DNA from: Paralvinella palmiformis
Taxonomy: Eukaryota; Annelida; Polychaeta; Terebellida; Alvinellidae
Assembly: GCA_025642065.1 (NCBI GenBank)
Contig: JAODUP010000133.1
Location: forward strand, 1-64,000
Length of the DNA stretch: 64,000 bases
Direction: 5' to 3'
The notes beneath the pieces are model-generated. The model made no database searches. It saw only the letters and a list, made by a program, of their open reading frames with translations, and was not told the DNA's origin. Shown in pieces: positions 10,811-39,485 of this stretch. The translations under genes were made by a program, and so were the position numbers. Within the stretch, counting starts at the first letter, position 1, and each line of letters begins with the position of its first letter.

Positions 10811-13112
10811 CATAGTATGCAACACAGGAGTGCTACGACAAAACTTATGCAAGCCGGCTTAAATGTTTAGTAACTTGGCTCGAGTTTTTTCTAGATCACC
10901 CAATGCTTTCTTTGACATGCCTATATATTGCAAACCATATGTTAATACCGGACGTAGAGCTGTTTCCATACATATGCTATCATATCTACATTAGACGCCC
11001 TACTCCCTAGTCCAACGCCTTGGGGTGGGTAATATTCCTTTCGATATGAGTTAATTTAACTCTCTACGTACAAGTTCGGTTGTGAATGTGAAATATGAAC
11101 TCCAACATATTTAACATAGTCAGTTTCTAATAGAGCAACCTCATCAATAGTCTACACAGGGCGAGGTTCTAAATGGCATGGCTCAAATATACTATATACG
11201 CTCGGTTTTATCGGGATTAAATCTCAGACCATGATTAGTGATATATTTGTTTGCAACATTGATGAGACATTGGAGACGGGTAGCTGTTAGACTTGTAAGG
11301 AGTAAATCATCTGCATAGCAAAACAAAACACTATAAGATAAACCATTAATACACAACCCCCAGTAGCATTTAATACTTCCTCAACCAGATCACAATAAAA
11401 TAAGTTTAAACGCCATGGAGATGACAATCCCACTTGTCTAGTACCCCTACATACTTTAATAGACTTGGATAGTTTATCACTCCACTTAACCTGTACGGAC
11501 AACAGTCTGTACCAATATACCAGTATCCTCCAGCATTAGTCTGGCACAGTGTTCAGGGCTTGGGTGAAACAAGAGAGGGTGTGGTGTAGCATCGAACCCG
11601 CCCTCGATATCAAGACTGCACGTAATAAATGGTAGATCCACGACTAATACAATGCGATTTCACATCACTCGCTAGGAAAACACCCATCTGAGTTCCTCTA
11701 TCAGGGATAAATCCAAATTGAAGCTCACTCAACTCATGGAAACCAACAACATCAAGTATGTACAGTTCAAGAAGTGTTGACAAAATCGTGACTGCTATAT
11801 AATATACTGGCATAGAAAGGTCCAATGTTGGCTTCTTCAAAAGTGGAATGAGAAGGCCCTTCCCAAAGCTTGAAAGCCCAGCCCCAAACTGGATACAAAG
11901 TGTAAACATCAAGCGTAGGTGAGAAATTACCGACGTTCCAATTGCATGCTTCAGATGTTCTACCATAAGTCTATCAGTTCTGGGGGCACAACCCAATCGA
12001 AGCTTTGCTATGTACTTACCCAACATGGTCTCCGTCATGACACTGTTACACGCAGTGTTACAGAGGGACGCGTACTTGTCGCCCACTACACGGACAGCCT
12101 CGGTACAACCATCACTGTCGCATTGCTCGCCATCATCAGATAACTTAATAGTGAAGTATTCATTGAGAGTTTTTATAGTTATGTCTTCTGTAGTAGAGTT
12201 ACCTCGCCTTACGCCCTTAACGAGGTTCCAAAATTGTTTGACATTTTTCGATCTGTACAGACGAGTAGTGTTGTGTAATTCACTTGTATTAGTGGCCCGA
12301 CGACAGGCGGCTCTGTACGCTCTCTTTGTGGCCTTATAGCAGTCCCATACATGACCGCCATGTGGCCGGTCACATGACCTCCAGGTATGATGCCAGAAGC
12401 GGTGTCTGTCTCTTGTGACTTGACAGTCCGTATTCCACCAGCTTTTGAGCTTGAAATGTAGTTAGATTTCTTGGGTGTATCAACAGCATTACATGCCTAA
12501 TGTATTCTGGTACTTAGTTGCTGGCATATATAGTTAATTGTAAGCTCGGCATCATGTTTGACAGATGATAACTGTGACGATAACCTTGATACATAATCAT
12601 GATATAGGATAAATTGGTATATCATAACTAGCCTCAGACTCATTATTAGAAATATTATCTGACTGAATTGCTAACAGTATAGGTGTATAAATAAGATGAT
12701 AACCACTAACATTATTGGCGACATCTGACATTATTTGACATTTACGAACACACTTATCATAAAATCTTGACACAATTGCGTGGTCAATGTAAGAGTTGCA
12801 CCTTGCGTCGAAATATGTGTAATTTGTAGTCTATTCAAATGAGAATTCGGCAACAGTAAGATCATTGTTATTTTTTTTAAATCATATAATATGTAACTGT
12901 TTGTATTGAAAGAATATGTGATATATGCCACCTCGTGGCTATATCACGTTGTTGTGGTAAAATAGTGTTTATGTCCCTCACGATTAATACTGGAGAAGTT
13001 TGCATCGTATCGGGTTTCGATTGCAAAATAACAAGGGTTTCACTATAGTCTTGAATCTGTTCAGAGGTCCCTTTATAATATGGTAAGTATACACCAAACA
13101 CTGTCAAATTTA
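10811..13112 (-). mobile_element. Decayed CR1/jockey-type LINE on the minus strand
   Basis: Read on the minus strand, an endonuclease-like stretch (13,107 to about 12,950: VFGVYLPYY, IQDYSETL, with DINTILP near the usual GDMN site) is followed by a linker. The RT domain follows (12,086-11,610: LIPLLKKPTLD, ELQFGFIPDRGTQM) and then 11,502-11,287 (VKWSDKLSKSIKVCRGTRQ, with the usual RQGG as RQVG, then NLFYCDLVEE). The YADD region is frameshifted. No frame runs through and several stops interrupt, so it is a dead copy. Diverged array spacer flanks it on both sides. Confidence 0.85.
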
Positions 13113-13740
13113 TTTCCCCATTCCATTACACTCCTATCAGGTGAGAATGGAAATTGCTATTATTTATAGGAGACCTCTGTAATTGCTCATACAACAAATA
13201 TATAGGTCGGTCATAACAAAATCAGTGACTATTCCGACATAGATGAATTAATTCATTTCTAGATAGTCACATTTTATTCCATTCATAAAAATAAAATAAT
13301 ATCTGCCTAATAATTAGCACTACTAGGTTAAGTCTATTTTCCCGAATTATCGGCAGTAAACTGTGAAGCTCAGTAACTCACGATATATGAAGATTTTGTT
13401 TTCTTCTTTCAATAGACACTGTGTGAAGATATTTACAGCCCATTTAGCCTTCTATGCGCACAAAAGTGGCCATAAAACATCAATCACCAAAATCACCAAT
13501 CAATTAAAACAATTTCACACGGCACTTAGAAATTCACCAGATCTCGACCCTCAGTCATTAATACAAATATACGGAGCTAATGTAGTGTCTTATCTTGATC
13601 TTATGACAATGATAGCACAAGCGTAATCTATGTCTCATATACCAAAATCGTGTATATCGTATTCGTCGTACAAGTGATTTCAGTAAAACAAAACGTGTTC
13701 ACAAACAGTGATATTTAAATATATTTCCGCCGTTTATCGA
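13113..13740 (+). repeat. Last, diverged unit of the tRNA array
   Basis: Spacer sequence resumes at 'ccattccattacactcctat' and runs to the 'tttatcgaaataac' block with no recognisable tRNA. A fragment of SINE-A (about 13,436-13,500) is embedded. It marks the right edge of the array. Confidence 0.75.
13436..13500 (+). mobile_element. SINE-A 3' fragment
   Basis: The words 'cccatttagcc', 'gcacaaaagtggcc' and 'gtaaaacatcaatca'-like match the 3' half of the full SINE-A copy at 59,280-59,470. The tRNA-like head is absent. Confidence 0.7.
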
Positions 13741-14860
13741 AATAACGCTCCAATGTTAATCTCACCTACAAAAAAAGCATCATTAGGAGCGCCGCAAAGT
13801 GTTGATAACCGACCACCTATTTTGTGGTTCAGCAACAACAGCAACAGCATGAATATCGTAGATGTCTACTGTCTAATCCTGTTATATCAGTGCCGTTGGC
13901 AGGTTACTGACTGTCCATGGACTTCATATCACATCATCTATATATTCTTTTGCTAGTATGCGTTCCTCCACATTCAGCTAAGCTTGCCTATGTCGAATTG
14001 CTTAATTATACCGTTTCTTTGTAAATTGCGCTTATACATTAATGGGAAAAGGGTAGTTTTAATAATCGTGTTGGATTTCTTAGAATTACTACTTCACATT
14101 ACTATCATCAGGTATGCCCGTTTTTACAAAATAGAATACTCAATCAGCGTCTCTGCCAGAACCTCAAAATTGAGTAAGCTGGCGACCTTTTTAAGTCTCT
14201 TTCTTTATCAAATTTACAATTGCAGCAAATATTTGCTTTGTGACGTATTGTAATGTTTCAATGGAGCATCATTTGTGAATTTAAAAGAAAATTGGGATGT
14301 TGATATCGATCGTATGATTGGAAACAACAGTACAACGTCTGTATTACGGTAACCATTGGGACCAGTGATGTGAGAGCATCTCCAGCTGTTTTAACCGGAC
14401 ATTATGGCTTATCATCCTCGTCAGCTTCGTCGTCCTCGAGAGCATTGACTGGCCTCTCAGTGAGGAGAAAGTCGGTGGTCAGGTCATTCTCCGGTTTTTG
14501 TAGCCATTTTGATATTTGTGATTGTATTGCGTGCCCACTAAATATCTAAAATTATATTATTGCATTTTAAAATTGTGGTAGTACTTATACAGAAAGTGAG
14601 CGGCAAGTTTCTGTGTCTACGCATGTAGTAAAACAACAGTCAATGAACACAAACACTTAATTTTAGCTGTTATGTAGAACTGTCGGAAACACATGTAATG
14701 TCATGGTGAGGCACACTGATAATAAAAAGTAACTTATCTAACTCAACAGTTTGCGTGTTTTCCCTATGTCTCTTGGAAACTAATTATCATCATGCGTGAA
14801 TTGCTGCGGTCAGGTAGAATTGAGATTGGCCGTGGGCGGTCTGTTTTATATTTAGGGCCT
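13741..14860. other. Intergenic, AT-rich, no gene seen
   Basis: Short chance frames only. I see no repeat matching elsewhere in the window and no motif beyond a GTC/TCG-rich patch at about 14,414-14,440. Confidence 0.6.
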
Positions 14861-15668
14861 CGATTGGCATTTTGGGACTTCAAGTGTTGGCCGTAATACG
14901 CATTAAAGGAGTGGCCGCTATTGGCCACATAATTAGCATTGCGTTAAATGAGCTGATGTTTGGGACCATAGAATCTGGCCGCATTATAGGCACTGACCGT
15001 CGTTCAGGCGTGGCCACAACGAGGGGTTGTACTGTATCGCCAAAGTTCCCGACATAGTCAGCGCGGTATATCCTGCCGTTCGACAAACGCCTAATAAAAA
15101 TTCCGATCCGCAGTAGACGTTTCATCGACCCATGGACAGTCAGAACGCTAGCCTCGTACAATGCCCCTCCCCCCCCGCGCCCCTGCTCGCTGTAAGAAAC
15201 ATTGCTGGGACAAATCCAATTAGCACGCGGCTAACGATCGGGAGCTCGATGGCAGCTTATCGGTGATTGCCGATCAAATAGCAACCGTCACCTGATTGTT
15301 TACGTATCCTAGCAACAACACTATCATGTCGGCTTAGCAGCGGCGCTCGTCCCATCGGCGTATCGATATTAACCGACTTATTACCGTAAAACGGCCGCAT
15401 TACTTACGACAACCGGCCACACGCGTACGACAATGACGATTGATTGTTGACTTCGCCTGGTTCTATTGGAGAGAACCCGACTTCGGTTTACTTAGGCTTA
15501 CCATTATGACGGCTGGGTGGCCGCGCATGTTATATGTTCGTGTGTCTGCGCGCGTGCGTGCCCGTGTGTCTGTTCGTGTGCGTGTGTAGGTGCAATGTCT
15601 GTGATGTGACCAATGCATAGGTACGATTGTTACCGGTGATATTGGAGATCCAGTAATCACGACACGCA
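14861..15668. promoter_or_regulatory. GC-richer upstream region of the death-domain gene
   Basis: GC and CpG content rise from about 14,870 up to the gene, with a TG-rich tract at 15,535-15,590. Open frames occur on both strands but lack coding features. It probably holds upstream regulatory sequence, which is inferred only from position and composition. Confidence 0.4.
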
Positions 15669-15675
15669 TATAAAT
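15669..15675 (+). promoter_or_regulatory. TATA box candidate
   Basis: TATAAAT lies 117 bp before the start codon of the death-domain gene, which would place transcription start near 15,700. A 12-codon upstream ORF (15,731-15,769, ATG GTG GAC ... TAA) would then sit in the 5' UTR and may dampen translation. Confidence 0.5.
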
Positions 15676-15785
15676 ATGGAGACTGCTAGCCATCCAAGTT
15701 CTATCGGGTAAGAGTGACGGCTTACGACGCATGGTGGACGCCGAAGAATATCTGAAACTTCGAAAGTAATTCTGTGGTCAGTGCC

Positions 15786-31671
<15,886 letters not shown>

Positions 31672-31816
31672 TTCCGGATGTGCCGAGTCAGACTTCGAGA
31701 TATACCTGAAGACACCCGATGGAGAAGTTCTCTTCTAAGAGAGAGAGAGAGATTTACATAGCATTTCATATACAAATAGCATTTCTGAATTTGTGACAAT
31801 ACAAAACAATTTGCTG

Positions 31817-31822
31817 ATTAAA
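31817..31822 (+). terminator. Polyadenylation signal candidate (ATTAAA)
   Basis: ATTAAA lies 146 bp after the stop codon, followed 7-20 bp later by a T-rich stretch ('gccttttttattgttgttg') suitable as a downstream element. Confidence 0.5.
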
Positions 31823-31914
31823 TTTGTGCCTTTTTTATTGTTGTTGACAAATAAACAAAAACAGACAAACAATTAATCCACATATAAAAATAAAGAAAAA
31901 CATCCAGGTAGATG

Positions 31915-32243
31915 ATTGATTGATTGAGTGAGTGATTGAGTGATTGAGTGATTGATTCAGTGAGTGATTGAGTGATTGAGTGATTGAGTGATTGAGTGAT
32001 TGGGTGAGTGAGTGAGTGAGTGAGTGAGTGAGTGAGTGAGTGAGTGAGTGAGTGAGTGAGTGAGTGAGTGAGTGAGTGAGTGAGTGAGTGAGTGAGTGAG
32101 TGAGTGAGTAGTGAAGTGGTGAGTGAGTGAGGGTTTGAAGGTATTGAGTGATGAGTGATGTCCATGAGAATAGAGTGTGAGTGAGTGAGTGAGTGAGTGA
32201 GTGAGTGAGTGAGTGAGTGAGTGAGTGAGTGAGTGAGTGAGTG
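31915..32243 (+). repeat. (GATT/GAGT)n and (GTGA)n array downstream of the gene
   Basis: ATTGAGTG-type degenerate units (31,915-32,000) lead into perfect GTGA (32,004-32,108), a 70-bp spacer, and a second GTGA block (32,176-32,243). Confidence 0.96.
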
Positions 32244-32429
32244 AACAAGCGAGAAAAAATAATCAGTGAACTCTTTAGCTGTGTCTCTTAATCATTAATT
32301 CGAATGGTTCAAGAACAGAACAACAAGTTATTGATATATCGATTTCCCATCACAATAAACAGAGTCGTCGCCCATTATCGTCGTTCGTCTTATAACAGCA
32401 TACAAAACTTAATTTTCTAAGAACCATTC

Positions 32430-33430
32430 TATCGCCGATTGTGTCTCCAAATATCGAGTCTTCCTCTCACCGTTGAAATGCCAGCCAATCCCGAAGGCCG
32501 GTTCACCAATCGATGCTGCCATGAAATAAATGATTTAAAAAATCGTCATCGGGAACAAAAAGGTGAAACAAAATCCGCGTCAGCCGTCAACGGAGTCTCA
32601 TTTTGGCGTTTCCTGCCAACGAGCGTGGCGTCTAATTTGTCAACTAATGGCCGACGATATCTTCGTATAAATCTGTTTGTGTTGGCTCTTTGTCGCCGAA
32701 AAAGCTTTCTGTTTGTCTTAGTCTCCACCGTGTCGTGGTCACACGGCCCGGATTAATTAAAAAGCCAAACCGGGAGAACATGACCACTTGTTGTCATAGT
32801 CGTTGTCCGCTTGTTTTAATGCCGCGCTAAGCGGGGCAACTCGCCGGCTAATCTGGCTTAGCCCGCCGGCACGGGTCGCGTGACTTGTGTCCACAGCGCG
32901 CACGCGCGCCGCCCGTGGATGAAAGACGCGAGTCGCCGTCATCGATCGGCGAAACCAAACGCCGGCGGCCACGTGACCGAGATTGGGCGATAGAAACTTC
33001 GGAATAAATCGATCATTCGGCAGCGAAGAGGAGAAGACAAGACCGGCGCTGACCTGATGGAGCGGGCATTCCCTAGTGTCGCGTTGTCGGGGAGGTGATT
33101 GGGCATAAAATAGGCTCGGTAAACGGCTCGGACGGTCTGTAATTAATATCGGGATTATTAAGCTGGATTTCGGCTAAGTTGCGCTTCGTTCGATGGCGTC
33201 CACTCACTTCCGGTCCGTCCCGCCGTACTGCGCCGCTCGCTAACAGCGACCGGTCCACGTGACACGATCACGGCTAGAGGCTTAATCCGCTCGCCGCCAG
33301 GTGTCACTATTAGCGTGTCCGACTAGATGCTTCGCTACTTGGCGATGTTTATCGGCCGCGGCGGGGCGCCCGATCAGAGGGCATGCCCCCATGCGGAGAC
33401 CGGAAGATCCGCATCATTCGTCATATGACA
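32430..33430. other. GC-rich island, candidate regulatory DNA
   Basis: CpG-rich unique sequence between AT-rich flanks, with no long or recognisable coding frame. AT-rich homeodomain-type words lie inside it, for example GTAATTAATATC at 33,139. Regulatory function is inferred from composition only. Confidence 0.4.
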
Positions 33431-34119
33431 ACTTATATGTTATAAATCCCTAATATCATACGCCCTTATGAACTTGCTGTATCGTGCCGCTTTCAGGTAT
33501 GTTCAAAAGTTTACCACGATTTACGTTAAGGACTTTTCGGGAAGGAGGGGGGGGAGGTTTCCGCATGTAGACTACCATAGGAAATTATTATTTTTCTCAA
33601 GTGAAGTGTTTGGCGGGTTTTTAATGCCTTATTATATTTTTTTTATTTTCCTTCGAAGTCCGATCTCAAGAGTCAGATTTCCTGCACGTTTCTTGGTCCG
33701 TGTGTTTCTTTATTTATTTACCTCTTTTCGTTTCTCTATCTCTTTGTTCAGTCTTTTGCGGGTATTTCTCGATGTCTACCTGTCCGTCCGTCCGTCCGTC
33801 CGTCTGTCTGTCTGTCTGTCTGTCAACGATTATAGATGCGGTTGTGTATAACTCTTTCTTTCTCTCTCTATTGGGGTTTATGACTGACTTGCTGTAAACT
33901 CTTGTATGCTATAAAAGCAGAATATTTATAAAGTATAGAGAACATTCAGTGGCTTTTTGTACTAATGGATCATTAAGCCGTGCGTATTTTTGTGTTTTGT
34001 CCGTGTGTCTATATGCGTGTGGGTTCTCACGCCAGTGTTCGTACACGTATGCGAGAGTGTGTGTATTTGTATCGGGGGGTTCACTTCCGTATGGCTATAA
34101 CACTAACCACAGAACACTC
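33431..34119. other. No gene seen; T-rich and TCCG/TCTG repeats
   Basis: A T-rich open frame (33,468-33,851) ends in a TCCG/TCTG microsatellite (33,780-33,824). Its composition (Phe/Leu/Ser from T-rich DNA) does not support a gene. Confidence 0.6.
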
Positions 34120-34268
34120 ACATGAGCACTCTGATAATATAGTTGATAGAGTGTTGCGCTCAAATCTCAAGCTACGGGTTCGAGTCCAAGTGCTACCTGT
34201 GTTTTGGGAATGGTTCTCGAGGGAGTTATCCCTTGACCATATACCCCAGTTGTAATCAACAGCACTCC
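34120..34268 (+). mobile_element. SINE-B, tRNA-derived
   Basis: A-box-like 'tagttgatagagtgttgcg', B box 'gggttcgagtcc', then the family body 'tgtgttttgggaatgg' and 'cccagttgtaatcaacagc'. Homologous to 29,400-29,515. Confidence 0.75.
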
Positions 34269-34318
34269 CATACCAACATTATTCCCCTCACTGTAATCAC
34301 CATCCATTTCTGATAATA

Positions 34319-34349
<31 letters not shown>

Positions 34350-34852
34350 TGTATATTTTATCAAGCACCATTCCTCATACTCCTCAACCCGACCACCTAG
34401 AAGCGATACACTACTACCACCCATATCACTCATACCACCACCCGCACCATAACCCACACTACCACTACCACTATCACCGCACTACCAATAATCGCCACCA
34501 CCTCCAGCATCCTTCCCTCACCCGAACACCCCCCCCCCTCCACGTCCGTACGGCTCTGGCCACCTTTTTTGATAGTTCTGATCCAATAATTCAAAACCAG
34601 ACGGTGAAGTGATCCTCGGATCCGCGCAAGTAGCTGCGACCAGATGGCGAGACCATAGAAACGGGAGCTAGCCCTCTGTCCTCGAACTGTTTGCCTTTTT
34701 GGAGCCTTATTTGCCGACCAAACCACTCCAAAGACAACACGCTGCACGCCATGTGGCATAATTCAAATTTCACAACAATACCGATAACTGAAGTCCAAAT
34801 ACTGGCTCGTTATTGACACAAAGGAGGCAATCTGATGTAACTGGGGTAGGTC

Positions 34853-34909
<57 letters not shown>

Positions 34910-34987
34910 CATACGTATTAAAATACGCCGGAGAGAGAGAATATTTTCTGTACCAGATGTTATGTAATCGCGGTAACATATTTTATC

Positions 34988-35049
<62 letters not shown>

Positions 35050-35110
35050 TTTGAAATTCGAAAAGCTAGCGTCGTTTTCTTCATTAATAGAGTCATTAGA
35101 TGTTTTCCTC
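34269..35110. repeat. (AAT)n, CCA-rich and two long (TA)n tracts
   Basis: (AAT)n 34,314-34,350; ACC/CCA-rich 34,380-34,510; (TA)n 34,857-34,904 and 34,993-35,046. No gene. Confidence 0.85.
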
Positions 35111-35365
35111 ACTTCCCATCCTTAAAGAATCGTTTCTGTAATAGCACGCCACCTAGCGCCGACCGGTCGGCAGATGAAAAGCGCCCGCCAATTCGCCAGT
35201 TCCAATATCGAACGACGCCAGGCGACACCTGGTGATTATTGTCCTAACTGCTGGCTTCATTGTTGCACCACATGACGATAACCAGCCGTCAACATCTAGT
35301 ACCAAACTCTTACAGAGTTCTCATCGACCACACAAACGCACACCAACGCACACGCACACACACAC

Positions 35366-35399
<34 letters not shown>

Positions 35400-37080
35400 G
35401 TGTGCGCGCGCGCACGCACGCACACAGACACACACACCTGTACACACATACACCAACACACATACAGAAACACACACAGACCCCTCCCACCCACTCGCTC
35501 TCCGGTTCGGCCCCTTCGTCTAGGCGGCTCATCCGCACGCACCTTCCAACTTCCGCTTCACGACATATGTTACGATGACGTCAAACTATCGATCATCTTG
35601 CGGCAAAAACGCTTCATCGACGTCGAAATGTCAACATCAAAGTTAGCTTCCGACTCCATACGTCCGACCAATTAACGACAGGAGGAAAAAGGAAGACAAC
35701 AAAACAAAAAAACGTCTACTTCGTCAGATATCGAGAGAGATAACATCGCCTCTTCTAGCCGTCGTTGGTCTACCATCTTCTAGACGACGATAATACGGCG
35801 TCACCGTTGCCATGGCTCCGTCCGTTCGGGCGCCGACGACGACGACGAAGCGAGCTGACTTCGGAAAGATTGATGACGCCTCTACCCGGTCACGTGCTGT
35901 CTAGGAGCGATCACGTGCACCTTTCGGCGCCCCGATGACACTCAGACAATTAACTGTTAAATACAGAACCACTGAGGAGACCGACTGGTTCCAGAACAAC
36001 GACACTAACGGGCGGTTTGCCATCTGAAATAGACGTTAATATGTTTATTTGGTGTTTTATCTCGTTGTTTTGGCGTGAAATGTGTTTTTAGTTTTTATTT
36101 ATTCCCCCCGTTTCCGCCCTTTGTGTTCTTTATTCGCTTTTCTTCCGTTGCCGCTCGATCTTTTCATCGATCGTATACTGGGGTTCGGTTTCCGGTTATT
36201 CGTGACGTTACCGCCGACGTATATATCGTCCGGCGGCGGGCACGCGCAAGCCGTCGGCGCGCGTTTGTTCACCAGTCGCCCATCGACGGCGCACAGAATG
36301 CGAAACCCGAGAGCGCCGGTTCGGTACCGGCTCTGGCCGGACCGGCGATCACCTGCTCCGTGTTTACCGGCAGCGAGCGGTCCTTTCTGCGGCGCACGCG
36401 TCGAGCAAAACTTTCTGTTGACGCACTATAAAGCGGCCTCAATACAATGGCCTTCGAACTCGGGGTAGAGCGAGCGGACTAGTTCTTTTGAAAATCAAAG
36501 CGTTCGCGTCTTTCGCTGCCGATGTAAATGGCCGAAAAGGGCGTTCGTGCCCGAAAGCGAAAAGGGAGGCGGCTTTTAGCCGACTGCGCGTTCCGGTAAT
36601 GTTAGCGCGCCGTTCAAACATGCCGTGCCCCGAGACAAAACACCCGCTTGGCCCGCTGGGGGCTCGGTTACTGGGGCGCTGTTTGTTTCTCTTATTTGAA
36701 CGGGCGTTCATTTCGACCGGTTTGTCGGCAAACTTCGCCCGTCTCCGGAGTCGGCCCGACCCCGGGAGTAGATCTGCCGACCGGAAACGGCTTCGTTTGG
36801 TCTTTGTCGTGAGCCAATACGAAAGAGCCGCTTCAAAGCGGTGGCCACGTCGATCTACATTCTGAACACAGATCTCGACCGTTTGTGGCACATTAGCCCG
36901 AGTAATTGTCCACATCGCGGTGAGATTCTTGAACGCTCCGCGCCCAAATTCTGATCATCTGTCGGTTGCCGGTGTTTGCCTAATAACGAGTCGGTGCCAA
37001 CTGTCATATTCTTGTGCAAATGTGTGATCTTTTTATGTTAAAAGCAATGGAACTCGCAGCCGGTAGCCAATGTATTCGCG
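35111..37080. other. GC-rich island with CA/TA microsatellite
   Basis: CpG-rich DNA, apart from (CA)n(TA)n at 35,349-35,480. Overlapping open frames on both strands at 36,075-36,915 reflect low stop-codon density in GC-rich sequence; none shows a domain I know. Candidate CpG island or enhancer cluster. Confidence 0.4.
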
Positions 37081-37167
37081 ATATTTCACACCTTGAGAAA
37101 TGAATATACACGTGCTTCTATACAACTACGCATACACACATATAATAACACACACACACACAAACAT

Positions 37168-37206
<39 letters not shown>

Positions 37207-38056
37207 CCGTAGCTAAAGGAAATTCCTTGGTGTGGATAAGTTTTAAACTCGACTTTAATAGAAATGAACTGTGGCCTACTCTCCCCTATTGTTCACTAAG
37301 TGGACACGTGGCCCGTGCTTCCGTCGTCCCAATGACGTCATTGAGTACCTATGAACGATTCTTGTTGGTCTTTCAAAATCCGAGCATCACAGTGGCACAG
37401 ATTGAACAACGAGAGCGTATCCTCGACACTCCAAATCGAGCATATTAAACCAATATTAAGCTCGATTTAGATGGTCGATCTCAACAGGAAGTCGGTAAGA
37501 AGCTGGCTGATTATAAAGACCACGGACACGTAACATTTCACGCCCAGCGCTCTCCGACAACCGGTACTTCTCCGAACCTAATCACTTCTGTACATACAAA
37601 CAGGTCAGTGGCTGTTATCGGCGATGCTAATGGTAGGAGAGGGGACTTCAACGCTCTCTTCGACGGCCGCTTCTTTATTAGCGTGCATCGTGACGTCACC
37701 GGGATTCAAGTAGCTTGGCCAAGGAGCGGGAATAGGAACTTCGCAATGGACCGCCATCGATCACGTCGACCCCTGTCGATGAACCGCGTATTGGCGACGT
37801 AATCGAACTGCGCCGCTGAAGCGTTGTGGGAACGTAATCGGCGTCCGACGGCGATTGTGTTTTATTGTGGACGTGTTTGTTCCGTTTCGTAATGTAATAT
37901 GTGCGACACCAAGTGGAGAGTCGAGTGAGTTCTCGGCAAATCAACGCTTTCCTGTCATGTGATGCCTCATCGACAATATGGCCGTCCCCCTCATTAGTAT
38001 GCGTCACATTGAGTAATTGTTTTCATACGAGCAACAGGAGTTATGTCATTCAGACG
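37081..38056. other. Mixed region, no gene recognised
   Basis: CA/TA microsatellite 37,136-37,206, then moderately GC-rich unique DNA with short frames on both strands. 37,600-38,000 looks compositionally like the neighbouring GC islands. Confidence 0.5.
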
Positions 38057-38161
38057 GAGTGAGTGAGTGAGTGAGTGAGTGAGTGAGTGAGTGAGTGAGT
38101 GAGTGAGTGAGTGAGTGAGTGAGTGAGTGAGTGAGTGAGTGAGTGAGTGAGTGAGTGAGTG
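38057..38161 (+). repeat. (GTGA)26 array
   Basis: Perfect GTGA tetranucleotide tract of about 105 bp. Confidence 0.97.
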
Positions 38162-39485
38162 AAAACGAATTTGTACAATAAAATATCAGCAGATTCTCAA
38201 ATCAACGGCATGTTCTAACATATATTTGATGTCATTGTTGATTCTACCGTGTTATATCCCTATATAACACCAAAAAGCTACCCCATTCCCCTATATTTGT
38301 TAATATGTGTGTGTGGGGGGGGGTGTTTTTTTAAGGGTACATAGTAAGAGGCAACAGGCACAGAGCATCAACATATCTCAACATCCTTCGAAACCTACCT
38401 CCATAAATCTAAATACAACTATACATACATTAATCTAAAAATAAAATGTTCCATACCTCCACATATTGATAAAAGTGTGCGTATACCTAAGCATGTGTCT
38501 GGTCTACTCATCAGCCTGTGGGAACCAGCTAATTCGCTTTTCGTACGCGACAAATATGTCACGCCCACAGGAAAGCGGCTACATGCAGGCTACGTACAAA
38601 AAGCGGAAGCACGTACAAAACATACCATTTGATATCACAGCTCGCAATAAACAACACGTGCGTGTGGTTCAATGGTGACTTGCTACATACATATCATAAA
38701 CTATTTTGACACCACAGTTTACATTCAGCAGTAATTTTCTGTGGTCCAAAATAAACCTGTATATAAAACATTTCGACACCTCAGATGTTGACATCAGCTT
38801 TATTCTGGGTACGAATAACTGAATAAATCCTACCTATGTGAAACATACATATCGGTACACGTCCGATTAGTCTGGCGTCGAAGTTCTTCTCTAACCTAGG
38901 TGAAAAGTCAAGCCTTTTATATACCCTCGGCGTGTTAACAATCATTACAGTTTGTTCACCACAAAAGAATGTACACTAACTCAGTATGGACTCACCGAAG
39001 TGATTTAACTAAAATAAAAACAAAGTAGCAATCCCTGGTTTTCTACATATTATGCAGTGAAAGTTTTTATTTACTCACAGTAATATGTCTAAGTTGCTAC
39101 AAAATGAACACCACGTTTTTGAGTGAATAACTAATTCGTCACAACAAAATCCCTAAGTCAAATCGGCTGGACTAAAATAAAATTTTCATGTCTAAAAAAC
39201 TGTCAGCAAATGTTTGTTGTCAAAGTCAATGTTGTTTTAAGGCTATTAATGCATAAAGCGTTGAGTTGGATGATGATAATAATAATAATAATAATAATAG
39301 TAATAATAGTAAAACCTCGGCTGACTATCCACGTTGTCACATATCAGTTAAAATACCCGTATTTGTCAGGTTAAATAAATAAATACAAGCGAACGCGCGT
39401 GCCGTTTAGCTTGACAAACATAGATACGTAAATAACAAATTTACACGCAGGTGATTCCAAGAAAGACATACAAAGCCCGACTTAG
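38162..39485. other. AT-rich intergenic DNA, no gene seen
   Basis: Unique AT-rich sequence with (AAT)n at 39,270-39,310. No ORF of interest. Confidence 0.65.

Noticed and set aside
11919..12339. Plus-strand frames of 74 and 109 codons
   Set aside because: Antisense of the minus-strand LINE at 10,811-13,112.
36439..36915. 158-codon minus-strand and 125-codon plus-strand overlapping frames
   Set aside because: GC-rich sequence with few stops; both strands open at once, no domain, no splice or promoter support.
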